Shown: positions 10,499 to 18,603, numbered from the stretch's first letter. The stretch is 64,000 nt of DNA from Pseudomonas delhiensis (GCF_900187975.1 NZ_FZPC01000022.1:62001-126000), one strand, 5' to 3'. Numbers and translations are program-made. The notes: a model not told the origin generated them from the sequence alone.

Positions 10499-10870
10499 AT
10501 GCCTGCCACCTCCAACGCTGCCATCGAACACCTGCAGAACCAGTTCCGCGCCTATTCCCCGCGATTCACCTTCCGCCCCGACGGCTCGGTGCTGATGGAC
10601 CTGCACGACGCCAACGGCGAGCGCATCGCCCTGCGCGTGCTGCACAAGGAAGAGCAGGAAAACGACGTCCTGCTGAACAACCTGGTGGAACGCATCCGCC
10701 GCGACCTGATCACCGAGTCGGGCCCGCTGCAGCCGGACAACGTCGACTGGTTCCTCAAGCGCATCGAGCTGCGCACCTTCGTCCCCGGCAACTACCAGCA
10801 CCGGCCGCGCAAGATCGTGGTGGCCGGCGAGCGCCTGCGCGCCCAGGCCGACCGCAACCCGCGCTGGTAG
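10499..10870 (+). CDS. DUF3509-like small protein, paralogue of 33514-33882
   Basis: 123 aa. It shares with the 122-aa product of 33514-33882 an N-terminal beta region (F..Y...F..RPDG..L..L.D), a central helix (N.VERIRRDL.T..GPLQ), and an almost identical C-terminus, RKIVVAGERLRA. The family appears confined to Pseudomonas (DUF3509 type, by recall). Soluble, no catalytic motif. A Shine-Dalgarno GGGAG precedes the ATG. Convergent with the ClpP-like gene. Function unknown; its placement among RpoS-type stress genes suggests a stress role. Confidence 0.78.
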   Translation: MPATSNAAIEHLQNQFRAYSPRFTFRPDGSVLMDLHDANGERIALRVLHKEEQENDVLLNNLVERIRRDLITESGPLQPDNVDWFLKRIELRTFVPGNYQHRPRKIVVAGERLRAQADRNPRW

Positions 10871-10912
10871 GGCCCCCCGACGCCGGCGGGGTTCGAACAA
10901 TCTGCCCCGGCG

Positions 10913-11464
10913 TCAGGCGTGCACCGTCCACTGGCAGGTGGAATCGGCGATGGGCATGGCGTCCACCCGCTCGACCAGGCCGCAGGCGATGGCCTCCTGC
11001 GCCCCGAGGATGCGCGGGTAGGCCATCAGGTAGCTGGGAATGTCCAGGCGCTGCGCCGCGCCCCGGGTGCGCTCGGCGACGATGTCGGTGTAGAGCTTCA
11101 GGTCGTAGTCCAGGCTCATGGCGTACTCCGCCATGCGCGCATGGTCCACCGCGCCATGCAGCGACCAGTGGAACGGGTGGAACAGGAACTTGCTGTACGG
11201 GCAGGCGGTGCGCACCTGGCCGGCGAGGAACAGGATGTTGCCCATGGACTCCACGGTGCCGAGGTTGTGGGTGTCCACCTGCACCGGCAGCGCAAGCAGG
11301 TAGTTGTACAGGGTGAAGCCGTAGCTGCAGTCGCCGCCCATGGTGGCGATGTTCAGCTGCAGGTGGCTGGCGCCCTGCTGCAGGGCGCGGGTGCAGGTGC
11401 TGATGAGGTTGCCGCAGGTGGACGAGTTGATCGGGCCGGTGAAATGGATGATGTGCGTGGACAT
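10913..11464 (-). CDS. ClpP-like serine protease family protein
   Basis: 183 aa, close to ClpP length. ClpP-fold features are visible: an early strand HIIHFTGPINSST, the oxyanion-type glycines in NIATMGGDCSYGFTLYNYL, the nucleophile segment TVESMGNILFLAG (Ser in SMG), and the His segment SKFLFHPFHWSLHG. The catalytic Asp of ClpP is less obvious. There is no ClpX/ClpA gene nearby and true housekeeping clpP lies in the tig-clpP-clpX operon in Pseudomonas, so this is a divergent paralogue. The name is structural; whether it degrades protein is not shown. ATG at 11464 follows a GGAGAGC ribosome site. Confidence 0.82.
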   Translation of the reverse strand: MSTHIIHFTGPINSSTCGNLISTCTRALQQGASHLQLNIATMGGDCSYGFTLYNYLLALPVQVDTHNLGTVESMGNILFLAGQVRTACPYSKFLFHPFHWSLHGAVDHARMAEYAMSLDYDLKLYTDIVAERTRGAAQRLDIPSYLMAYPRILGAQEAIACGLVERVDAMPIADSTCQWTVHA

Positions 11465-11648
11465 GGGCGTGCTCTCCTGGTTGCGGGGGCCTCCGGGCTG
11501 GACATTCTGCTGAGTCGCGGCGAAGCCCGGTCGAGCCATCGGCGCGACGAACGGCTGGGGCGTGGTTCCGCCCATACCCGATGATTGGCGTGGCCGCGGG
11601 TCATCGCGGACGGAGTCCTCCTACGCAGCCCGAGTCATGCCATTCCCC

Positions 11649-11739
11649 TGTAGGAGCGCGCCCTGCGCGCGAAATCGCGGGCAGGGCGCGCTTGTGTCCG
11701 TGCTTACCTGGAGCTGTAGGAGCGGACTCTGTCCGCGAT
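11649..11739. repeat. Two REP family-1 variants
   Basis: 11649-11695 is TGTAGGAGCGCGCCCTGC... with a right arm GCAGGGCGCGCT, an imperfect form of the 49-bp element. 11715-11739 is a partial copy, TGTAGGAGCGGACTCTGTCC. The segment CGTGCTTACCTGGAGCTGTAG between them resembles the spacer at 38521-38540 and 56282-56301, showing a composite repeat unit. Lies between the 3' end of the YbdK-like gene and the 5' region of the ClpP-like gene. Confidence 0.75.
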
Positions 11740-11744
11740 CGGGC

Positions 11745-12899
11745 TCACCGGCTATTCAGGGGCAGGCCCTCCGGCACCTGGCGGTTCTCTTCCAGCAATT
11801 CGGCCACCAGCTCCTGCAGTGCCTCCGCCACATCGCCGCCGCGCGCCAGATGCCGGCGCAGGCTGCGCACCTGCCGCTGTGCGCTGCCGCCCGAGCGGGC
11901 CAGCCGGCAGGCGTGGGCGTAGGCCCATTCGTTGCCGGCGCGGGCCGGTGCCGCGCACTGTGCCCAGGCCTGCGCCAGCCATTGCGCCAGGTCGACGCAG
12001 CGCCCGTCGGCCAGCAGGAAGCGCGCCCGGCAGCCGTGGCGCTGGGCCTGCCAGTAGTTCTCCGCCAGCAGCGCGCGCGCCAGGTGCGGGTCACCGGCAT
12101 CGGCATCGGCCATGGCCTGGGTGAGCAGCGCGCGGAACAGCCCGGCGATGCACAGCGCGTCGGCCAGGCGCGGGCAGGCGTCGCTGATGCGCAACTCCAG
12201 GGTCGGGTAGCGCGCCGAGGGCCTCAGGAACCACCAGGCGTGGCCCGGCTCGCGCATCAGGCCCCGGGCGTGGAGCAGCTTCAGGTGCGCCTGGTAGGCC
12301 GGCTCGTCGGCGAACCACGGCGGCATGCCCATCCGCGGCCATTGCCCGGACAGCGCCCGGCGGTAGCTGGCGAGCCCGGTGTGGCGGCCCTGCCAGAACG
12401 GCGACGAGCAGCTCAGCGCCAGCAGCAGCGGCGCCCAGGGCAGCACCCGGTTCATCAGCGCCACCCGGTCCTGCCCGGGCGGCACCTCCACGTGCACGTG
12501 CAGGCCGCACAGCAGGCTGTTGCGGGCCGGCTGCACGTAGTCCTCGAACAAGGCGCGGTAGTGCGGCTGCTCGCTGGGCGCGGCATCGGCGAGGCGGCTG
12601 AACGGGTGCGTGCCCACCACCAGGCTGCGCAGGCCGTGGGCGCGGGCCAGGTCGGCCAGCTGCGCGCGGCCGCGGGCGAGGAAGGCGACGGCCTCGCCCA
12701 ACTGGCGGAACACCGGGCTGACCAGTTCCGCCTGGCACTGGAACATTTCCTCGGCGAAGCAGTCGCCCAGCGCCCGGCGGCAGGCCGGCACCCAGTCGGG
12801 CGGGACGTGCCGGGCCAGGTCGAGGCTGGCGCCGTCGAGAAGAAAGGCCTCCTCCTCGATGCCGAAGCGGGCCGGTGGATACGCGGGCGTCGCGGCCAT
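11745..12899 (-). CDS. YbdK-type carboxylate-amine ligase (glutamate-cysteine ligase 2 family)
   Basis: 384 aa. The N-terminal FGIEEEAFLLD is the hallmark of the GCS2/YbdK branch of the ATP-dependent carboxylate-amine ligases. Other family segments are FQCQAELVSPVF, CGLHVHVEVPPGQDRV (metal/substrate His) and TLELRISDACP. YbdK of E. coli has only weak glutamate-cysteine ligase activity, so the true amine acceptor here is unknown. The start at 12899 is chosen because it places the FGIEEE motif about 12 residues in, as in relatives. It is divergent from the haem-oxygenase-like enzyme and methyltransferase genes, which suggests a shared pathway. Confidence 0.87.
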   Translation of the reverse strand: MAATPAYPPARFGIEEEAFLLDGASLDLARHVPPDWVPACRRALGDCFAEEMFQCQAELVSPVFRQLGEAVAFLARGRAQLADLARAHGLRSLVVGTHPFSRLADAAPSEQPHYRALFEDYVQPARNSLLCGLHVHVEVPPGQDRVALMNRVLPWAPLLLALSCSSPFWQGRHTGLASYRRALSGQWPRMGMPPWFADEPAYQAHLKLLHARGLMREPGHAWWFLRPSARYPTLELRISDACPRLADALCIAGLFRALLTQAMADADAGDPHLARALLAENYWQAQRHGCRARFLLADGRCVDLAQWLAQAWAQCAAPARAGNEWAYAHACRLARSGGSAQRQVRSLRRHLARGGDVAEALQELVAELLEENRQVPEGLPLNSR

Positions 12900-13051
12900 G
12901 GTGATCCCTGCCGGAAGGGTTACAGGATCGACGCCGCGGCCCGGCCCCGGGTTCCGTCTTTCCTGCGCGCGCCCGCTCGGGCCGATCGTTGAAACCTTCG
13001 CCGCCGGCGCCGATCGCACTCTTCAGGAGCCATCGCCAGAGGAGCCGCCCC

Positions 13052-14407
13052 ATGAACCTGCCCTGCACCCCGCCCCGCGAAGAGGCGGTCGATGCCCGCT
13101 CGCTGCACGCGGCCCTGCTCCACGCGCCGGAGGAGCACCTGGCGGCGGCCGACGCCTTCCTCCAACGGCAGCTGCAACGGGCGACCGAGCGGCCCGTGGA
13201 CCTGCCCGACACCCCGGCGGCCTGGCCGCAGTGGCTGGACGCGCGCGCCGCCCGCACCGCGCGGGACTATGCGCGCTACCTGGCCGAGCGGCATGCCGGC
13301 GCCCCGCGGCGCTACTTCCGCAACCGTGCCCACGCGCTCCACTTCCTGCGCGGCGTGGCCCCCACCAAGCTGGTGGACGGCGCCTGGCTGTACGGCGTGC
13401 TGGCCCATGCCGGCGACGCCCGGCTGCTGCCGCTGGTGCACACCTACCTGGAGGAGCTGGGCCGCGGCGTGGCCGGCTGCAACCATGTGCTGATCTACCG
13501 CCACCTGCTGGAAAGCCTGGGCTGCGCCGGCACGTCCGACCTGTCCGCCGAGCACTACCTGCAGGGCACGGTGCAACTGGCGCTGGGCTGCCTGGCCGGG
13601 CAGCGCCTGCCCGAGCTGATCGGCTACAACCTGGGCTACGAGCTGCCGCCGCTGCACCTGCTGGTGACCACCTGGGAACTGCAGGAACTGGGCATAGACC
13701 CCACCTACTTCCGCCTCCACGTGACCATCGACAACGCCAGCTGCGGCCATGCCCGGCGGGCCCTGCAGACGCTGTTCAACCACCTGCCGGACAAACCGCG
13801 GCGCGCGGCCTTCCTCGCCCGGGTGCGGGCCGGCATGGGGCTGAACGACGTCGGCCTGTCCAGTACCCAGGTGATCGACGGCTTCGACCTGGACCACGAA
13901 CTGCTGGCCATGCTGGAGCGCAAGCAGCCCTTCGCCCGCCACCAGCACAGCGACCGCACGCGCATCCAGGGCCGCACCCTCAACCAGTGGCTGGTCCAGC
14001 CCTGGGGCGTGGCCGCCCTGTTGCGGGCGCTGCAGCAGGAAGGCTGGATCCTGCGCGACGCCGACCCGGCGCGCAGCCGCTTCTGGCGCCTGGTCAGCGG
14101 CCCCGACGCCGCCATGTTCGGCGTCTTCGATGGCTACGAGCAGCAGCTGCTGCACGACTGGATAGCCGGCAGCTGGGCGCCCTCGCCCGCCCCGGTCCGG
14201 CACGCGCCGCCGCGACCGCTGGCGCTGGAGCCGGCGCCGGCCGACCTCGACGAGGAGGAACGCCGGCTGCGCCGCGAACTGGCCCAGCTGGTGCCGCACC
14301 AGCGTCGCCAGCACCTGCTGCCGCTGCTGGCCCCGCAGCGCCACTGGACGCCCCTCGGCCTGCTGGCCACCCGCCTGTTCAGCCAGGACCTGGGGGTGGC
14401 CCCATGA
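13052..14407 (+). CDS. Haem-oxygenase-like iron-containing redox enzyme
   Basis: 451 aa, helical. The segment ELGIDPTYFRLHVTIDN followed by ASCGHARRAL carries a His-x3-Asp-x5-His set (His223, Asp227, His233) as in the haem-oxygenase-like di-iron oxidase (HDO) superfamily; a further candidate ligand set is in YLEELGRG...NHVLIYRHLLE. HDO members oxidise small molecules or fatty acids (for example UndA, SznF). The substrate here is unknown. A long C-terminal segment (about 370-451) is Arg/Leu/Pro-rich. The stop overlaps the next ATG (ATGA), so it is translationally coupled to the methyltransferase. A GGAG site lies 7 bp before the ATG. Confidence 0.8.
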   Translation: MNLPCTPPREEAVDARSLHAALLHAPEEHLAAADAFLQRQLQRATERPVDLPDTPAAWPQWLDARAARTARDYARYLAERHAGAPRRYFRNRAHALHFLRGVAPTKLVDGAWLYGVLAHAGDARLLPLVHTYLEELGRGVAGCNHVLIYRHLLESLGCAGTSDLSAEHYLQGTVQLALGCLAGQRLPELIGYNLGYELPPLHLLVTTWELQELGIDPTYFRLHVTIDNASCGHARRALQTLFNHLPDKPRRAAFLARVRAGMGLNDVGLSSTQVIDGFDLDHELLAMLERKQPFARHQHSDRTRIQGRTLNQWLVQPWGVAALLRALQQEGWILRDADPARSRFWRLVSGPDAAMFGVFDGYEQQLLHDWIAGSWAPSPAPVRHAPPRPLALEPAPADLDEEERRLRRELAQLVPHQRRQHLLPLLAPQRHWTPLGLLATRLFSQDLGVAP

Positions 14408-15354
14408 CTGCACTGCCGCCGCGCCTGGAGGCCCTGCTGGCGCTGGGGCTGCGCCTGCGCCGGGAAGGCTACGCCTTCGTCACCGTGAGCCCGGCCAGCC
14501 ATGCGCGGGTCAATGCCCGCGAGGAAAACGCCCTGGCCCGCGACCTGCGCGACATCTTCGGCTGGAGCCGGCCCTTCGCCGACGGCCAGCTCGAGCGCCC
14601 GCTGTTCTCCCTGCTGGCGGCCGCCGACCTGCTGCACCGGGACGGCCGCCACTGGCGCAGCAAGGTGCGCTGGTCGAGCCTGGAGGACCAGCTGTTCGTG
14701 CACTCGGCCTACCCCACCCAGGAGGCCGAGGCGGTGTTCTTCGGCCCCGACACCTACCGCTTCGCCCGCGCCATCGGCCAGCACCTGCAGGCACTGGACA
14801 GCCGCGACGTCCATCGTGCGGTGGACATCGGCTGCGGCGCCGGGCCCGGCGCCATCCTCCTCGCCGGGGCCTGCCCGCGGGCGGAAGTGCACGCCGTGGA
14901 CATCAACCCCCACGCCCTGGCCTTCACCCGCGTCAACGCGCTGCTGGCCGAGGCGCCGCAGCTGCAGGTGCGCCGCAGCGACCTGCTGGAGGGCCTGGCC
15001 GGCGACTTCGACCTGATGGTGGCCAACCCGCCCTACATGCTCGACCCAGCCCAGCGTACCTACCGCCACGGCGGCGGTTCCCAGGGGGCGGAGCTGTCGC
15101 TGCGCATCCTCGAAAGCGCCCTCGGCCGCCTGGCCCCCGGCGGCAGCCTGCTGCTCTACACGGGCGCCGCGGTCATCGACGGCGAGGCGCCGCTGTGGCG
15201 CCAGGCGAGCCGGCTGCTGGCGGCCCGCCCCGGCTGGGAATGGCGCTACGAGGAACTGGACCCGGACGTGTTCGGCGAGGAACTGGAGCAGCCCGCCTAC
15301 CGGCAGGTGGAGCGCATCGCCGCGGTGCTGCTGACCTTGCGCCGCCTGGCCTGA
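14404..15354 (+). CDS. Class I SAM-dependent methyltransferase, PrmC/HemK-like
   Basis: 316 aa. SAM-binding motif I is AVDIGCGAGPGAILL, the acidic loop is VHAVDINPHAL, and motif IV is Asn208-Pro-Pro-Tyr211, the signature of enzymes that methylate amide or planar nitrogens (PrmC, N6-adenine enzymes). The N-terminal 130 residues are a separate domain with no obvious relative. It overlaps the redox enzyme gene by ATGA. Because it is locked to that gene, a small-molecule or peptide substrate made by the redox enzyme is more likely than release factors; this is inference. Confidence 0.87.
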   Translation: MTALPPRLEALLALGLRLRREGYAFVTVSPASHARVNAREENALARDLRDIFGWSRPFADGQLERPLFSLLAAADLLHRDGRHWRSKVRWSSLEDQLFVHSAYPTQEAEAVFFGPDTYRFARAIGQHLQALDSRDVHRAVDIGCGAGPGAILLAGACPRAEVHAVDINPHALAFTRVNALLAEAPQLQVRRSDLLEGLAGDFDLMVANPPYMLDPAQRTYRHGGGSQGAELSLRILESALGRLAPGGSLLLYTGAAVIDGEAPLWRQASRLLAARPGWEWRYEELDPDVFGEELEQPAYRQVERIAAVLLTLRRLA

Positions 15355-15358
15355 AGGC

Positions 15359-15574
15359 TCAGGGCCGGCGGTAGTGCCCGGGAGTGGTGTCGCGCTCCTG
15401 GCTGCGCTTGACCCGGCTCACCTGCACGTCGCTGATGCGCGCGGCGGTGCCGTGCAGCCCCTGCAGGAAGTCCAGTGCCGCGCCGGCATCGAGCTCGCCG
15501 TCGCGGTGCAGCGCCAGGGTGGTGGGTTGGTCGTCGAGGATGTAGCTGACCAGGTACGGGGGGCTGGGACCCAT
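15359..15574 (-). CDS. Small hypothetical protein, paralogue of 25519-25761
   Basis: 71 aa starting MGPSPPYLVSYILDD. It resembles the 80-aa product at 25519-25761: both start with a YxLxxQPxxxxx strand pair, then an acidic turn, a helix (AALDFLQGLHG / ARFQLESLHSD) and a last strand ISDVQVSRV / ITELRIVPL. Both end in a polar tail. The fold looks like a small alpha/beta domain; the function is unknown. Both copies lie convergent to the end of a plus-strand enzyme operon. A GGAGGA ribosome site precedes the ATG. Confidence 0.7.
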   Translation of the reverse strand: MGPSPPYLVSYILDDQPTTLALHRDGELDAGAALDFLQGLHGTAARISDVQVSRVKRSQERDTTPGHYRRP

Positions 15575-15648
15575 GGGTGTCCTCCTCCGCGAAGGCGGTT
15601 GCAGGGAATGGCCGGGCTCAGGCCCGTTCGCCGCGGCAGGCGCGCCCC

Positions 15649-16035
15649 TCACAGCCAGGGTTGCACGGGCGGGCTGCGCAGCGCCACGGCGATCGCCAGG
15701 CCCAGCTCCTCCAGGCCCACCGGCTTGAGCAGCACCGGGTAGGCCTGGGCGTGCAGCGTGGAACGCTCCGTGTTCTGCGTCAGCACCAGCACCCGCATCA
15801 GCGGGCGCAGCGGCAGGCAGGCCTCGATCAGCGCGGCGCCGGTGAGCGGCCCGGCGAAGGGCTCGTCCACCAGCATCAGGTCGATCACCACCGACGAGGA
15901 CAGGTGCTCCAGCGCCTGTATCCTGTCCACGGCGCTCAGCACCGCGTAGCCGTGGTCCAGCAGCAGTTGCTCCAGGCGCCACAACTGGTCGGCCTGCTCG
16001 GCGAGCAGCAGTACGACCTTGTCCGTTTCGCTCAT
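15649..16035 (-). CDS. Degenerate response-regulator receiver domain protein
   Basis: 128 aa, a single CheY-like domain. It has the expected alternation: KVVLLLAEQADQLWRLEQLL, the phospho-acceptor strand IDLMLVDEPF, MRVLVLTQNTE and the conserved Lys in VLLKPVG. The N-terminal acidic pair that binds Mg2+ is reduced (AEQAD instead of VDDD), and the residue at the acceptor position needs alignment to confirm. No output domain or adjacent kinase. It may be a phosphorylation-independent adaptor or a pseudo-receiver. Confidence 0.75.
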   Translation of the reverse strand: MSETDKVVLLLAEQADQLWRLEQLLLDHGYAVLSAVDRIQALEHLSSSVVIDLMLVDEPFAGPLTGAALIEACLPLRPLMRVLVLTQNTERSTLHAQAYPVLLKPVGLEELGLAIAVALRSPPVQPWL

Positions 16036-16283
16036 GGCTCGTCCCCCGTCGGTGAATGCTTCCTTCCTCTAGTCCAGCAAGAACCACGCCCACCCCCGCG
16101 CCGGGCGCGGCCCCCGGCGCAGAGCACCCGCGCCGCGGGTCATGGCAGGGCGACATCAGCAGAATGCGCTGCCCGCCCGCGGCCGCGCTGCAAAATGCCC
16201 AGCGCTTCCGCCGGTAAGCTGGCCGGCACCAAGCGGCGCCGTCGCAGTCGCAGCAAAAGAGCGGCCAAACGAAGGTACACGCC

Positions 16284-16814
16284 ATGACAGAGCATCCCCG
16301 GCCCCCGCCGGCAGAGCCCGCGCAGGCGTTCCGCGAGCGCAGCTACCCGGTCGACGAGCACATGGCCAGCCAGCGCCGCGCCTGGCGCCTGGAACGCCTG
16401 GGGCTGGTCGTGCTGCTGGGCATCGTGCTGGTGGCCCTGAGCGGCCTGTTCGCCAGCGGCCCGCTGAGTTCGCGCCAGCTGGCCAGCCAGGACGGCCGGC
16501 TGCAGGTCGAATACGAGCGCTTCGGCCGCATCGGCGCCAGCCACAACCTGCACGTGCGCCTGCGGGGCGCCCCCGGCAGCCCGGCCGAGCTGCGCCTGGG
16601 CGGCGACTTCCTCGCCCGCCAGAGCGTGCAGAGCCTGCAGCCGATGCTGCGCGGCGACAGCTGGCGCGGCGGCCTGGCCCTGCGCGGGCGGCACGACGAG
16701 CGCGGCGAGTGGCACCTGTTCCTGACCCTGCTGCCCGACGAGCCGGGCCTGCTCGGCTACCGGGTGGAAGGCGCCGGCCAGGCCCTGGAGTTCAACCAGC
16801 TGATCTACCCCTGA
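16284..16814 (+). CDS. Single-pass membrane hypothetical protein upstream of YetF-like gene
   Basis: 176 aa. Residues 1-35 are polar and Pro/Arg-rich; one transmembrane helix follows (LGLVVLLGIVLVALSGLFA, about 38-58). The C-terminal 115 residues are a beta-rich domain predicted outside the cytoplasm, ending FNQLIYP. I do not recognise the family. It lies 11 bp before the DUF421/YetF gene with a shared GAGGAGG site, so the two probably work together in the inner membrane. Confidence 0.75.
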   Translation: MTEHPRPPPAEPAQAFRERSYPVDEHMASQRRAWRLERLGLVVLLGIVLVALSGLFASGPLSSRQLASQDGRLQVEYERFGRIGASHNLHVRLRGAPGSPAELRLGGDFLARQSVQSLQPMLRGDSWRGGLALRGRHDERGEWHLFLTLLPDEPGLLGYRVEGAGQALEFNQLIYP

Positions 16815-16825
16815 GGAGGTGCCCC

Positions 16826-17275
16826 ATGGAATCCGTCCTGCGCGCCGCGGCCATCTACCTGCTGTTGCTGATCCTCTTCCGCATCGCCGGCAGGCGGTCG
16901 CTGGCGGACATCACCACCTTCGACCTGCTGCTGTTGATGATCATCGGCGAGGCCACCCAGCAGGCCCTGCTGGGCAACGACTTCTCGCTGATCAACGCGG
17001 CGCTGGTGATAGTCACGCTGATCGTCATCGACGTCGGCCTGTCGCTGCTCAAGCTGCGCCACCCGGCGGTGGACCGGCTGATCGAGGGCTCGCCGACGCT
17101 CATCGTCGAGTACGGCCGGCCATTGCGCGCGCGCCTGGCCGAGGCGCGGCTGCGGGAGGAGGACATCCTGCTCGCCGCGCGCCAGACCCAGGGCCTGGAG
17201 CGCATGGAGCAGATCCGCTTCGCCATCCTCGAGAAGAACGGCAAGATCTCCATCATTCCCGAGGGCGGCAACTGA
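16826..17275 (+). CDS. DUF421/YetF family membrane protein
   Basis: 149 aa, shorter than Bacillus YetF. Three hydrophobic helices (about 5-25, 32-50, 55-75) carry the family pattern LFRIAGRRSLADITTFDLLLLMIIG. The cytoplasmic domain contains LIEGSPTLIVEYGRP and the terminal GKISIIPEGG, both typical of DUF421. The function is unknown; relatives affect spore or stress physiology. Second gene of a two-gene unit with the single-pass membrane protein. GAGGAGG lies 8 bp before the ATG. Confidence 0.87.
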   Translation: MESVLRAAAIYLLLLILFRIAGRRSLADITTFDLLLLMIIGEATQQALLGNDFSLINAALVIVTLIVIDVGLSLLKLRHPAVDRLIEGSPTLIVEYGRPLRARLAEARLREEDILLAARQTQGLERMEQIRFAILEKNGKISIIPEGGN

Positions 17276-17644
17276 GCTGGGCGCGCTCGTAGCGGTCGAG
17301 CAGCGGCTGGGTGGTCAGCCCGTGCAGGCGGGGGCTCGGCGCCACCACGCTGCGCGGCCCCGGCCAGGCGCTCCAGCCAGGGGCTGATGCGGCCGATGTC
17401 CGCCTGCCACAGGTCCGGCTCCAGCGGGCCGATGGCAGGTACAGCAGCGAGGAACCGACCGGCAGCAGGCGCAGGTAGGCGGAAGTCAGCCCGGGGGTGG
17501 GCAGGAGGCCGCCGAGCACCAGCAGCCACTGGTTGAAGCCCAGGGGGCCGGCGCTCAGCCGGCGGGCGACGGCGGCGCCTCGCAGCCATCGTCCTCCAGG
17601 CACGGCAAGGCGCGGCAGAGACCGAGGGTGCGAAGGCTTGGCAT
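17253..17644 (-). pseudogene. Decayed gene with about three frameshifts
   Basis: On the minus strand, protein-like segments follow one another in different frames. MPSLRTLGLCRALPCLEDDG (from ATG at 17644) is followed by LSAGPLGFNQWLLVLGGLL and further hydrophobic sequence in a second frame, then AIGPLEPDLWQADIGRISPW in the third, then LHGLTTQPLLDRYERAQ back in the second frame. No single frame stays open across the region. Codon composition in each piece is gene-like. I do not recognise the original family. Sequencing error is an alternative, but three shifts in 400 bp would be unusual. Confidence 0.5.
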
Positions 17645-17675
17645 GGCGGTGGTCCTCGGCGGGTGTCGGTGGAGG

Positions 17676-18191
17676 TCAGCGGGGCGGCGGTTCGTCGCCT
17701 TCGGCCTGCTCCTCGTCGGCCACGCACTGGGGCGTTTCCCCGGCGCCGGCGTCCTCGCCCATGCGCTGGTAGGTGTCGCGCAGCTTCTGCAACTGCTCGG
17801 CGTCCAGCTCGTCCAGCCCCATCAGGGCGTCATGGGCCGCGCGGGTGGTGCGCAGCAACTCGTCGATCTTGATGTGCAGGGCGTCGGTGTCGCGGTTCTG
17901 GGTGTTCTGGATGAGGAACACCATGAGGAAGGTGACGATGGTGGTCGAGGTATTGATCACCAGTTGCCAGGTGTCGTTGAAGTGGAAGAAGGGCCCGCTG
18001 ACGGCCCAGGCCACCAGCAGGGCGCAGGCCACGGCGAAGGTCGGCGGGCGCCCGGCCCAAACCGAGAGCCACTGGGCGAAGCGGGAAAAGGACGGGGCCC
18101 CGGGCGCCTCCTGGGCGGCGCCCCGGGGGCGGGCCCCACCGCGCGCGGCCCGGGAGGCCCGCCCCCGCCCCCTAGCCGGGGCGCTTCTCAT
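17676..18191 (-). CDS. Low-affinity iron permease-like membrane protein (DUF/PF04120 type)
   Basis: 171 aa. After an Arg/Ala-rich N-terminus come two hydrophobic segments (TFAVACALLVAWAVSG; then LVINTSTTIVTFLMVFLIQ) followed by QNTQNRDTDALHIKIDELLR. This block is the signature of the 'low affinity iron permease' family (yeast Fet4-related), in which bacterial members have unproven transport function. The acidic C-terminus (about 130-171) is low-complexity. The start at 18191 overlaps the 3' end of the 18172-18408 gene by 20 bp; the exact start is uncertain because the N-terminus is compositionally biased. Confidence 0.75.
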   Translation of the reverse strand: MRSAPARGRGRASRAARGGARPRGAAQEAPGAPSFSRFAQWLSVWAGRPPTFAVACALLVAWAVSGPFFHFNDTWQLVINTSTTIVTFLMVFLIQNTQNRDTDALHIKIDELLRTTRAAHDALMGLDELDAEQLQKLRDTYQRMGEDAGAGETPQCVADEEQAEGDEPPPR

Positions 18192-18408
18192 CGCCGGTCC
18201 CCTGGATGTCGACGTCGTCCGGTTCGTATTCCGGGGTGCTGGCGCAAGGGCCGCCCGGGCCGTCGGCATCCTCCTCGGGCGTCTCGATGACCGGGCCGGG
18301 CCGGCGCGGCTCGCCACGGCGCTCGCGCACCGGCGCCTTCGGCGGGTCGTCATGTTCGGCCACCGGACCGGGACGGGGTTTCTGCACGATGGTGTTCTTG
18401 CTGCTCAT
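18172..18408 (-). CDS. Small charged hypothetical protein
   Basis: 78 aa, Pro-, Arg-, Asp- and Glu-rich: VQKPRPGPVAEHDDPPKAP and TPEYEPDDVDIQGTGDEK. It has almost no hydrophobic residues and is probably disordered. A strong ribosome site (GGGAGAGAACGTG before ATG) and the TGAAC motif at 18483-18487 (minus strand) support it as a real gene. It overlaps the downstream iron-permease-like gene by 20 bp. Family not recognised. Confidence 0.65.
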   Translation of the reverse strand: MSSKNTIVQKPRPGPVAEHDDPPKAPVRERRGEPRRPGPVIETPEEDADGPGGPCASTPEYEPDDVDIQGTGDEKRPG

Positions 18409-18482
18409 CACGTTCTCTCCCGGGGCTGAGCCCCCAAAGCCTCTCTGGTGTCGCCCTCGGTGGAAAAGCGCCACGGCCGAGA

Positions 18483-18548
18483 GTTCAGAAGATCTCCCCG
18501 GCGGCGCCGGGCGCCCCGCCCGGGGCGCAGCGGGCCATTTTCCTGAAC
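18483..18548. promoter_or_regulatory. Divergent TGAAC promoter motif pair
   Basis: The arms are GAGTTCAGAAGATCTCCCC at 18481 (TGAAC towards the 18408 gene) and TTTTCCTGAACTTCTCCC at 18538 (TGAAC towards the MscS gene). The starts are 61 bp apart and divergent. The GC-rich spacer includes a palindrome (GCCCCGCCCGGGGCGC). GAACTT on the mscS side also resembles the -35 of AlgU promoters, but no TCTGA -10 was found at the expected distance. Confidence 0.4.
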
Positions 18549-18603
18549 TTCTCCCGCCCCGCCCCGACAAAACTATTCAGACGAGTCGACAAGGGGGAAT
18601 ACC

